From: Trichostrongylus colubriformis
Lineage: Eukaryota; Nematoda; Chromadorea; Rhabditida; Trichostrongylidae
Assembly: GCA_963978905.1 (NCBI GenBank)
Contig: OZ022256.1
Span: 48,284,001 to 48,348,000, forward strand
DNA: 64,000 bases
Direction: 5' to 3'
Below, piece after piece: positions 55,221-64,000 of the stretch. Under the pieces are notes generated by a model. It was not told the origin of the DNA. It made no database searches and saw only the letters and a list, made by a program, of their open reading frames with translations. A program made the position numbers and the translations under genes. Every line of letters begins with the position of its first letter. Position 1 is the stretch's first letter.

Positions 55221-58200
55221 CTAACGCCCTTGTAATGAATTGTAAGTGGCTCGTAACAGTCGCATGTACGTCGTACACAGTTCTCCCGTTCCCGTCTTCA
55301 AACCATTCGCCAAGTATGCCATCACTAATTGATTTGCAGGATCCACATGAATAAATTGGCCCCCGTATCCTGGATGGCCAAAGGTGAATGCGCCCTAAAA
55401 TCAGAGTTTTGACATCGGTCTATGTGGATCACATTTCAATTTACTTACCGATATAAGTGGATTTCGCTCGTAGAAGAATCCATAGCCTTTTCGAACCGGC
55501 CATAGAGTGACCTAAATATGTTACCTTGAAAGAATGGATCAATTCAAAGGTATAATTTTACAAACTGACTTTTTCGAGATGCCAGCTGTCGAGTGTAGGA
55601 GAGCTTATTTTTTCAAGGGTGACATTCGATAGCAATGAGCCGTCAAGGGCAAGTGAAAAAAGCTTTGACAGATCAGGAGCACTTGACACTCCCGTCACTG
55701 CTGGCATTGGGAGTGCCAAAACTTCCGGATCATTGACAGCTACAGTATCCTGAAGAATATTCCATTAAAAGCTTTCGGTATGGCAAACTATAGCGCGCAA
55801 ATAGAGTTTGTAGTGGGTACTGTTTTAGAACGGACCATGAAAAATGGGAAAGCGCGGTTTTGGTAGGAACAAACTGAATAATATTAACGGGGATGATGCG
55901 TAATATAATACAGAAAGAGTGTGGAGGAAGCGGTGCAAGAAGAGCCAATGCGTTGTCGCATCGCGCAATTCTCACTTTATTTTGCCGCTGCGGCCATTGC
56001 GAAAAGCGCTTTCGTAACGGCTCCGCCCCCCGTGAAGGGGACCACGAAGACATTCGGGCTGTAGACGTGAAGATATAAAAACAAGCAATATACATGATGT
56101 AAGCCACTTCTCCAACTCATAGAGATAGTCCATTTCTTATTTGAAGATAATTTCTTTTTTTTAATTCCAAACTTACATAATTGATGAGTAGCCATTTGGT
56201 GTTATCGCGCATCTTCCAGACAATCTCATCCAAACGAGCGTACATAATGGCGAGCATAGCAATCAATTTGGGATTCTTGATGCAGTCACGGAGAAACTCA
56301 AAGAAGGATGGCGTCGTCACACGAGCCACACGATATGCCTCCTCTTTCCGCACGCCGATGTCGATGGACAGACCTGTAATATTCTGTTCGCGAGTAAGGA
56401 CAAATCCAAGTGCCCAGTTATGATTTGGAGCTAGCATTCAAAGAGCAGTGTTCCGTCGACTGAAACCACTTTTTGCCTTGGTTATTATAACATTGCCCAC
56501 GGTCTGCAGCCGAGAAAGATGTGGCTCTCATGTCCCTCGTCTATCAAGCCTACCATGCTTTCAATATGGAAAGTTCGGAGTCCGTCAGTCTTCGCAATTT
56601 TAAGATTCTGCGTTTGCGGCGTCGCACTTTCTGCGAGCTTGACATCTTGCCTTCGCGTGCGGTACCGTGACACCGCAGTCACAAAATCACAATCACGATG
56701 TCTTTCGCCAGCCCAACACGGAAGCATTTTACGGCAGGCTCCGACATGTTTTTCTTAATTTCGATTATAAATAAGCTTTATGACTTGATCCATGAGTTTA
56801 AGTTCACGTTTGGAAGATATAAAGAAATGAAATGAATAAATTTTTATCAGTGAAGGTTCATGAAAATTTAACAATTTGGAATTATCGAAAAGGACAATTT
56901 GGAATTATCGAAAAGGTTCAGATAATCTTGGCCTTATCGCTATTATGAGCTCTGTTATATATGGATTATGGTTATTCAAATTGAGGACTCTGTGTGAATA
57001 TTATCTCGGATCGAGATAGGGGCTGTGTGCAAATTGTAGTAGTCTAACTACGGGTCGTAAAACGCACATGCACCACCAGTATTCTCAGGTACTTGAGATC
57101 AGTGCATGGGATCATAAACCTTAGCCACCCCCAATTGACGGTCAAGCCGTCTCCCGGATGGAGCTGATCTATTGGTCTGGAGTTTTGCCGAGCTCACGGA
57201 AGGTGAGCAGATCGGTCTCTCTCAGAATCGAGAGGGGAGTTTCCCAATGCCGTCGCGAACGGCTTGGTGATGGACTCTACGAGGTAGGGGGCTTCCCCTG
57301 ACTCACGAGGTGTCGCGTGATGCGAGCCTTATTCTCTTCACTCGGTAAAGAGTGGATCTTTCCCCGGGTGGAAAGTAGAAGTGCAGTAGTTCGCAGGATG
57401 CGACTACAGATGCACATTGGCCTAAGCGTGGTCTACGTGATGGTCTTCCCTTTTGGGTTCAAAAGGAAGTAATGCAATGACCAATCTCTGTTGAGAGGAT
57501 TGGTTCATTGATCCAAGATGGCAGGTGAGTTGGTGGCTAATACCCCTAATATCCATTCCCTTTGCCTGGTTGAAGACTAGAATCTATTGATGTAGATTCT
57601 AGTATTCGTATGTATTGTGTGGCATATTGCCATACAATATTGCTGTATATATTCGCTTGATAAAAGGTTATTTGCGCAGTGCTGTGTTATGTAATAAAAA
57701 GTACAGACACTAATTACGTAGCACCCACGGCTGATCACGAAACCGTGGATCAAGTGGCTGTCTAGGTTTTCTTGGATTTCCCCTCGTCTCCTGGAGGGTC
57801 CAGTTTCCAGCAGCTCTTCTCGCGCCTCTATCTCCAGTACTTTGTACTTATAACAAAATTTTTATGTCGTGATTTGGAAGTTGATGGTTTGCAGTTGAAC
57901 AAGAGCTCTGTAATCAGGATGAAAGGCAAATTTGGAATACTTAAATCTTCATATAGTCACTGAAACAAAATGCGCAATAAAATGAATTGTAATTTATCAC
58001 ATCGATATCGTTGTCGCTGTGTTAACCAAATCATTGTTCACAGTTCGCAATTAAAGCAAACGTGCGGCTCGCGCGTCCAGGCGGAAAGGGTAAAAGACGT
58101 ATTGATTAGGTAAATCACACGCCTAAATCGTGCGCTGCTCGAATTGCGCCTAAATTGCAATTTCTGGACAATGCCTATGCACCTATGCATGCTCATAGGT

Positions 58201-60830
58201 ATCAACAAGCGCTATCTCGCGGCCATGCTTACTGATGGGAATCGAATAACTTGTGCTTTACTTGTGATGATAGGAACGATTGTCTTGGGACGAAAATTGG
58301 ATGTCGCGGCTCCTATTCCCTTCCGCGATACATTCATTCAAGAGAGAAGTAAAGGTTTTTTTGCTTTGTAGCTCCGTAGGAAACCCTCCAGTTGTACAAG
58401 GCAACAATTAACACCAAAATGAAATCCACACATTTGTTAGCAAGATAATGAAATGCTTTCAATGCTATTGAATTATCCTAATATCCTTTTCAAAACAGAA
58501 AATATTATGATTAATAGCACTTACCATGTGGTTGAGCTATTTCCTCCAAGAAAAAGGTTTTCACGTCGCGCCCCTTGGCATCCACATGGCGGACAATCCC
58601 GTCAACTAAGAAGCCGAAGGTCACGGCATGGTAGCCGCTGGCCGTTCCTGCAACATTTGCGTCTTGACATTTCCTCGATCGACTTCCTTCCTCCGCAGTC
58701 TTTGCATTCAACTCAGTTAGAGAATATTGGTACAGTTCTAGCCTTACACAGTAACGCTCAAAAGTCTTCGGTCAAATACTTTTTGTCATAACTTTTTCTA
58801 CTAGACCAAATTTCACAAAATTTTAATATGTGGTGCCTGAACCTATTGTCAACATTTCCTTCTACTTGAGTGCCGCTTGACTCTTTTCATGGTTTTTTAC
58901 AAGAATTTACTACAAAACCACCGAAAAAAAGAAAAAGGCTTGGTCAGGAAAAACGGCTTTCTTTACAAAAACAAAACGAGCAAGCCTCAGAGAACATCAA
59001 TATTTTGTAGAAAGACCGCGACTTTTGGTGAAAACGGCACAGCGGGACGGCATAAGGATGGCACTCCAAAAACAAAAAATTGCATTTAACTATGTTGATT
59101 ATACCGTTGAGCGCCAAAATAGTATATTTAGTATGCAGTGTCTCCAAGTACAAAATACTAAAATTTCTCTTAGATCGGTGCAGTTGCAAAAAAGTTACAA
59201 GAGAAAAACCCAAGTGAAAGACCATTTCGCCGAAGACTTTTGAGCGCTACTGTATGTTGGCAGTGACCACTAAATAGACAGAAAACCTGAGGAGAAGGAT
59301 AAAGCGGCTCACATCAATCTTAGAGGTATACGATTCCATAAATCAGGAAACAAATAGGAAAATCAAGAGAGTACAGCTATTCTTGCTAACATCTGGCACC
59401 AGTTGGCGTTTGTTGTGTGAGAGGGCAGTGCCAACTGCTCAACCCGAAATGGGAGATTTTATTAGCTTGGTTAATATCTTTCTAAGGCACTGGGAGGGCC
59501 AAATTTGGCATGTTGTAATTAATTGGAAGGTATGTAAGTAAAAGCGTTCAGCAATGGAACAGTAAAAAAGGAACCAAATACAATGGCAAAAACCGCGAGA
59601 AATAGAAACTCGTAATCCAGCCAGTCCCTCTCATTTTCTTTTTGCGTCTCTCTGCGTGCCCCTTAGTCTTTGGGGTAGGTGCAGACGGGTAAGGGGCTGA
59701 CACAGACGGCTGCGAATGTTGTCCCGCCCTCGCGACAACTCTCCCACAGGATGCGCGGCAGCGCGACTCGCAGTGCAGCAGGATCGTGATAAGACCCCAA
59801 GCCGCGCTTTTCCATTGCGAGTTTTGCTACGTTTCACCTCTTGACTCCGAACATGGGCTGACTTTGAGAGCAGAGGAGAACACTAGGCTTCCGCGGAGCC
59901 TCAGCGCTAGTCAATCCGACCTCTTAAGATATGATAGCTAATCATTATGCCTCATGAGGTCGGACTGAAATGTTCTGATGAAGTTATCATTTTTGGTCAT
60001 GATTACACCGGTGATTTTCCGAGGGATGGTCAAACAGGGATCATTGCTAGTACGGTAAAAGCCGGTCAGGGTTTCCTGGTTTCCCTATTTGGAAAGTGTT
60101 ATTGTTAAAAGTGGCTGGGTGACTTGAATCCCTTACCAGGTGCCCAAACTGGACGTGACCGCTCTATTTTCTTTCGAATTCGTTCGAAATCCGCGACATC
60201 ATGTAGATCGACCTGCTCATCGAGATAGGGTAATCCAGCCTGCAGAAACCTTTCTCAGAGACACTTCGAAATCGAATGAATGGACGACTGCAAACCTTAT
60301 GAGACAGCACATCCTCAACGGTGGTGTTTTCCTTTCCGTAGGTGCCATATTCAGGCCAAAACTCCACTAATCTGTCTTCGTATCGTAGTAAACCTCGGTC
60401 AACAAGAACGGCTACACAAAGCGATGAAATCGCCTGAAAAAGGAAAGTTCAGAGAAGATTTCGCCCGTAAAAGGGTGACCGTATACCTACCTTGGTTGCT
60501 GAGAACAGAACTGTTCGAGTGTTTCGCTTCCAAACGACGTTCGCCTCTCGATCGGCGTACCCTGTTATGGATTGCAGCCATTATCAAAATAAAAGAAGTA
60601 CTGAATATCATGGCTCATTAAGTAATAATACAAAGTATGGTAATAGAAATGTTAATTATATGCGATATATATTATTAGTACTTTTTGGACACCTTCTTTA
60701 CCGAATGAGACCGAAAAACCATGGACATCAGAAAATAAAATTACCTCCCCAAAGATCAACGACCAGCTTTCCTCGATGGTAAATGGCAACAGCTGCTCCA
60801 TCCCTTTCTAGCCCTTCACCGAAATTTCGC
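55221..60830 (-). CDS. Beta-lactamase-like serine hydrolase (nematode LACT type), 5' exon(s) missing
   Basis: Exons, in order of transcription: 60745-60830, 60491-60561, 60296-60433, 60137-60239, 58525-58647, 56177-56373, 55570-55749, 55449-55511 and 55221-55394 (1135 nt, about 378 residues). All junctions have GT and AG and keep frame; stop TAG at 55221. Visible motifs: [20 protein letters not shown] near the start, FSATK giving the serine SxxK nucleophile/base pair, [39 protein letters not shown] (Tyr of the second motif), HGLSIDIG, and GHPGYGGQ in place of KTG near the C-terminus. The fold is that of class C beta-lactamase/esterase relatives, including human LACTB; substrates of nematode LACT proteins are mostly unknown. 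The first exon here begins in phase 2, so at least one upstream exon is missing or not recognised. Introns hold repeat D, a MITE and a stem-loop chain. No stops: probably functional. Confidence 0.88.
56577..56697. repeat. MITE family B, copy 4 (LACT intron)
   Basis: GTCCGTCAGTCTTCGCAATT, GATTCTGCG and GCGGCGTCGCAC at the left face GTGACACCGCAGTCAC at the right; matches 10812-10947 in order. Confidence 0.5.
56871..56916. repeat. Perfect 23 bp tandem duplication
   Basis: The unit starting ACAATTTGGAATTATCG occurs twice without difference (56871-56893, 56894-56916). Confidence 0.9.
57002..57749. ncRNA. Chain of stem-loops, candidate structured RNA, in a LACT intron
   Basis: No frame of 60 codons exists here on either strand. 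Stems read directly: 57002-57018, 57083-57098, 57138-57152, 57192-57208 (GCTCAC/GTGAGC), 57218-57234, 57244-57267 (9 bp plus a mismatch), 57286-57299, 57313-57325, 57334-57352, 57358-57375 (CTTTCC/GGAAAG), 57381-57415 (14 bp with bulges), 57445-57469, 57475-57510 (15 bp with two bulges), 57577-57602 (perfect 10 bp), 57613-57639 (12 bp with one G-T) and 57725-57748 (CCACGG/CCGTGG). Strand is unknown. It may be the structured UTR of a retroelement, or an independent ncRNA. I know of no matching family. Confidence 0.45.
57750..58524. other. No feature seen (LACT intron)
   Basis: One further small stem, CTGGA/TCCAG near 57789-57802; otherwise unremarkable. Confidence 0.4.
59440..59870 (+). repeat. 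Dispersed repeat D, copy 4 (LACT intron)
   Basis: GGTGCAGACGGGTAAGGGGC, TGCGAATGTTGT, CAGGATCGTGATAAGA, GCGAGTTTTGCTACG and TTCACCTCTT match the copies in the GSKIP introns. Confidence 0.65.
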
Positions 60831-61159
60831 CTGAAATATCCGAACTAGGACGAAACCGAGAAAAAGGGACACAATTTGAATGAAAAAAAAAGTTCATAGA
60901 AACAGCTAAGTTTTAGTAATGGAGCAAACCCTGCATGATAAGATTAAGTGCTTTATAGTGCTCAATAAAACATATTCGACTATACTCCATGTGTGGGAAA
61001 TTGCGCTCAAAAAATTGGATGCCATGAGACCCACCCACGAGAGACGAAACCAGCTAAGAAGCGATCGGAGCATCGAATTAAGGTCTTCCATAGCGCGGTT
61101 GATTTGGTCGGAATTAAGGTCACGGATTGTGCATGGGTTCAATCAGTAGGCGTCTGTAA
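60831..61159. other. Upstream of first recognised LACT exon; no exon proven
   Basis: The missing LACT 5' exon was looked for here on the - strand without success; a 78-codon frame (61142-60906) lacks motif. Confidence 0.4.
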
Positions 61160-61335
61160 GGCAGCGTTCATACTCTGCGGTGCCGGTGCCAGGGTGTGGC
61201 TGTGTTGTCCCTGCGTCTCCGCCTGTGCCACTCTGCGATGTTGCCTCCGTCATCTCTGCACCTCCACCCGTGCCACACTCCCTCGCTGTCTGTGAACGCA
61301 GCCACATCTTGCCGTCGCAAAGTACGAATGCGGCC
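61160..61335. mobile_element. PIF/Harbinger-like MITE family E, copy 2, TAA duplication
   Basis: 176 bp, ends GGCAGCGTTCATACT and AGTACGAATGCGGCC, TAA on both sides (61157-61159, 61336-61338). Interior GCGGTGCCGGTGCCAGGG and GTCTGTGAACGCAGCCAC match copy 1. Confidence 0.75.
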
Positions 61336-61500
61336 TAAGAGAGTGCAGACGAACAGAAATGACGAACCACCAATATAGACCCTCATGTAAAGTTCATTTT
61401 TCGTGGAAAGAATTTCGTTCAATGAGCAAGATTTCTCAAGCAAGGTAGGTCACGCGCAGAAGACGTAGAAGTCCTGCTGTTGAAAAGCGCTTTATCTCAC

Positions 61501-61647
61501 CTATGAAAGGAATGATCCAATCATTATCAGTGCATTGCCAAATGAGCTTCCAATATCTTCCATGGTAACCTTTGTTGGTCGTTTTATTCCCAAATTGACG
61601 TCATGAGGTGGGAGAGGGTCAGCCACATCACCTGCCTGACTCATCAT
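61501..61647 (-). other. Short exon-like frame
   Basis: From ATGATG at 61647 a 48-codon frame reads MMSQAGDVADPLPPHDVNLG and onward to ALIMIGSFLS and TAG at 61501-61503. The end overlaps a donor-like TAG|GTGAGA. It looks protein-like, but the stop prevents it from joining the LACT exon at 60830 in frame. Unassigned. Confidence 0.2.
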
Positions 61648-62187
61648 TAGAGATACAATCAGCCATAAGAAACTGGTTTCCCTTATTTTTCAGCCTCTTA
61701 TACCTGTAATGATGTCATCCTATAAGCTAATTTTAAATTGATTTTGTCGATGGGGCAAACACCTTAACAATAGACGAGCACCAGCTCCCAATAATCGTTA
61801 CATCGATAGAGAAGGGAGATAGAAATGTGGAGTGAAAGTTATTTTTAAATCCTCAACTGCTGATTTTTTCACGACCACTGGCCGGAAATGAGCTCAAAAA
61901 CATCAAAACAATATTGATGAAAATGGCCATAGCATTCTAAAGTACACAAGATCCGTTTTTGTATTGCGCCATGCGCTCCACTGTCATAAACAGTGGACAA
62001 TTTTTTTATATTTATTTGGGGTTTTGCTTGTTTTTATTCAAAGCATACGGTCTTGTCCGGATTCACAGCATGGTATTTCGAGAAGGTCCGTCCAAAACCC
62101 GCCTACTTGCTTGCGGTACGTCGAGCGCGCTCACTGACATTAAAGGCAGTGGTAGGGGTAGTGAGGGCCAGCATCAAAGGATTATTG
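61648..62187. other. No supported feature
   Basis: AT-rich; no exon or repeat recognised. Confidence 0.4.
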
Positions 62188-62343
62188 ATTACGAAACTCC
62201 AGGTGATTACTACTACGGATTTGAATAAAAACGGAATGGAACGGCTGAAAACCCGAGAAATGACTATTACGAAACTCCAGGTGATTACTACTACGGATTT
62301 GAATAAAAACGGAATGGAACGGCTGAAAACCCGAGAAATGACC
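62188..62343. repeat. Perfect 78 bp tandem duplication
   Basis: Two copies (62188-62265, 62266-62343) starting ATTACGAAACTCCAGGTGAT, with no difference seen. Because 78 is a multiple of three, an open frame on + (61993-62565) shows a repeated block of 26 residues, but that frame has no other support. Confidence 0.9.
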
Positions 62344-62899
62344 TTTATCGTAGTTGACTCAGAAAGGAGGCGAGCTCTATTAGCGAAAGGTGCGGGTTCT
62401 GTTAAAACAAGTGGCAGCTGCTGGAAAAGACGCCCTTATAAAGCCCTGAGTCCCATTTTTTCAAGAAGTTTCACCTACGACAGCCTTCCTGAACCCGTAG
62501 TTTTCATTTTGAGGACTCACTCTAGCAGTTTTCATTACTCACATTGCCCTTACCCCCGTTCCTAAACAAAATGGGTAAGCATTTATGGTGGTTTAGCCGG
62601 TTAAAGAATAGAAAACGGCATCTGTGGAAATAAACTTTACAATCAGAGGATAGTGCAGCAGCAAGCCATCTGACATAAGCTAGAAGGTTTGGTGTAGCAT
62701 GGTTACCCAAGACGTTACTGCCATCTTCAAGATGCGTGCAATCGCCTGAGAGAATGAAAATATTGCTCCGGGTGTCCAATTAAAAGTTTTTGAATTTCTT
62801 TACTTCCGGGAAATCTTTATGTTCCTACATATTGATGGAGATGGCATAATCAATCTTTCTTTTATTCATGCAGAGTAGCATTGAAGGATTGAAGTTCTT
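62344..62899. other. No supported feature
   Basis: An 85-codon frame on - (62779-62522) is unassigned. Confidence 0.4.
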
Positions 62900-63130
62900 G
62901 GTGTTAGTCGACCCCCTGTTGGGGTGCGCCGCGCATTCCATTCAGGATAGGGTTGGCGGGTAAATGCAATTTTGCCTGTTCAGTGACTTTCGTGAGCCAG
63001 CCTAACATTTAGGGTTCTCGTCCTTCTAAACTAGTCTGGTTCGAATTCACTGACCTCGGAGGAATGGAAGGGTCAACGGGCATTGATGCGAGATTTGATC
63101 CCCGCACCATAAGCGTGTGTGCGTTCGCGC
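62900..63130. repeat. tRNA-related repeat fragment
   Basis: TCTGGTTCGAATTCACTGAC and GCGAGATTTGATCCCCGCAC resemble B boxes about 65 bases apart, next to CTCGGAGGAATGGAAGGGTC. Probably a SINE fragment; boundaries unknown. Confidence 0.3.
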
Positions 63131-64000
63131 CACCTGTCACTGCATCATCATGATTACCCGCAAAAAAGGGCCTCAGTACGGATTATCGACGAGTTTTCCT
63201 CGATGATAACAATCCAATCTGCTAACTTTTATTTGTTTGCTGTTTTCATTACACATGTTTTGCACCAAACAACTGATTGCTTACTCTCTCACTTGAATGT
63301 GATAAGCAAACTTGATAGTCTGTTGCAGTTGTGAAAAATGTTTCCCACACTATCAAGGTCGATTTTGTCAGAAAAAAATTTACTTCGACAATACCCCAAC
63401 TCACAAACTTACAGTCCATGCAGTCACGGGTTATGTTTCATTTTCAGCTGGGACGTATGGGCTACAGACATTTTAAGAGTAAACTGGAAGCTACTGCTAT
63501 CTAAAGGGAGCAGTGCTCATGTTCAAAGGAGATGGTACTTTGGGTTAATACCTATAGGGGAGGGGATAGTATTCAATGGGTACCAGTTGAGGAATTAATG
63601 AGCAAAGCAATAGACGTGCATCGGTCGAGAACCTGGGGAGCAAAGGAAAGAGAAGCAGTCGACTTCATAGTTAGTATACCAACACAATATCGGCTACCAG
63701 TCGGCCAGCGCATAGAGATATGGACTGACGCTGTCCTCCCCCTTTCCTACCTGCCCGTTCGACATGCTTGGAGAAAGGGTCGTATTTCTTCTGAACTGGA
63801 ATCGGTGTACTTCAGTCACCATCATCCCTCTGACTAGTCGCCCTCGAGACTCTGGCGAAAACTCGCGTGTGAAGCAGGACTGTCCAACCAGGTTATCGCG
63901 CCGTGCCAATTATGTCACCGTGCACGCTAAGTACCTTGACGGTCCTTTTTGAATCTTCTACGCGCTAGGGCACGCGGCTGCCGCCGCTTCGCGTGACGAT
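63131..64000. other. No supported gene
   Basis: Frames on + (63338-63598, 63532-63837) have no recognised domain or splice support. Confidence 0.4.

Noticed and set aside
61993..62565. 190-codon frame on +, longest in this part
   Set aside because: Its length comes largely from the 78 bp perfect duplication; no family motif.
1..64000. CRISPR array, prophage or bacterial operon
   Set aside because: No spaced short repeats of that type; gene structure is intron-rich and eukaryotic throughout.

Overview
The window reads as nuclear DNA of a clade V nematode, most likely a strongylid or other rhabditid relative. This is inferred from tight TTTTCAG-type splice acceptors, very short and repeat-stuffed introns, a nematode-style multi-exon beta-lactamase-like (LACT) gene, Tc1 and mariner remnants, CR1-like retrotransposon pieces and many long poly-C/poly-G runs. 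There is no operon-like prokaryotic layout. Most open frames of 60-150 codons are chance or lie inside repeats.

Two host genes can be assembled exon by exon. A GSKIP-domain (DUF727) gene runs on the + strand at 43217-48558 in seven exons. A LACT gene runs on the - strand from 60830 down to 55221 in nine recognised exons, without its first exon(s). Both keep frame across every splice junction. Both have introns filled with repeats: a deleted mariner and dispersed repeat copies in the first, and a dispersed repeat, a MITE and a chain of stem-loops in the second. A few weaker exon candidates are listed at 50613-50899, 61501-61647 and 26575-26802.

Layout. 1-7080: a CR1-like retrotransposon on the - strand, split by a 4.8 kb foldback element (two ~1.5 kb inverted arms, TA target duplication) whose left arm was in turn hit by a Tc1-like element. 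7-14 kb: MITEs, a palindromic mariner remnant and a 367 bp tandem duplication. 15-31 kb: nested MITEs, a second palindromic mariner, a deleted mariner and a TIR element between 52 bp direct repeats. 31-43 kb: sparse, with one hAT-like 1.06 kb element with an 8 bp target duplication. 43-48.8 kb: the GSKIP gene. 49-54.7 kb: G-run repeats and an array of six exon-like units. 55-61 kb: the LACT gene. 61-64 kb: one more MITE, a 78 bp tandem duplication and tRNA-like sequence.

The most unusual things seen are a run of about 16 stem-loops at 57002-57749 inside a LACT intron, a tandem mini-exon array ending in a poly(A) signal at 51905-53041, two mariner remnants that are both head-to-head palindromes of the transposase C-terminus, and an insertion stack in which the untouched arm of a foldback preserves the empty site of a later Tc1 insertion. 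All judgements come from reading the sequence by eye; no search, alignment or folding program was run.
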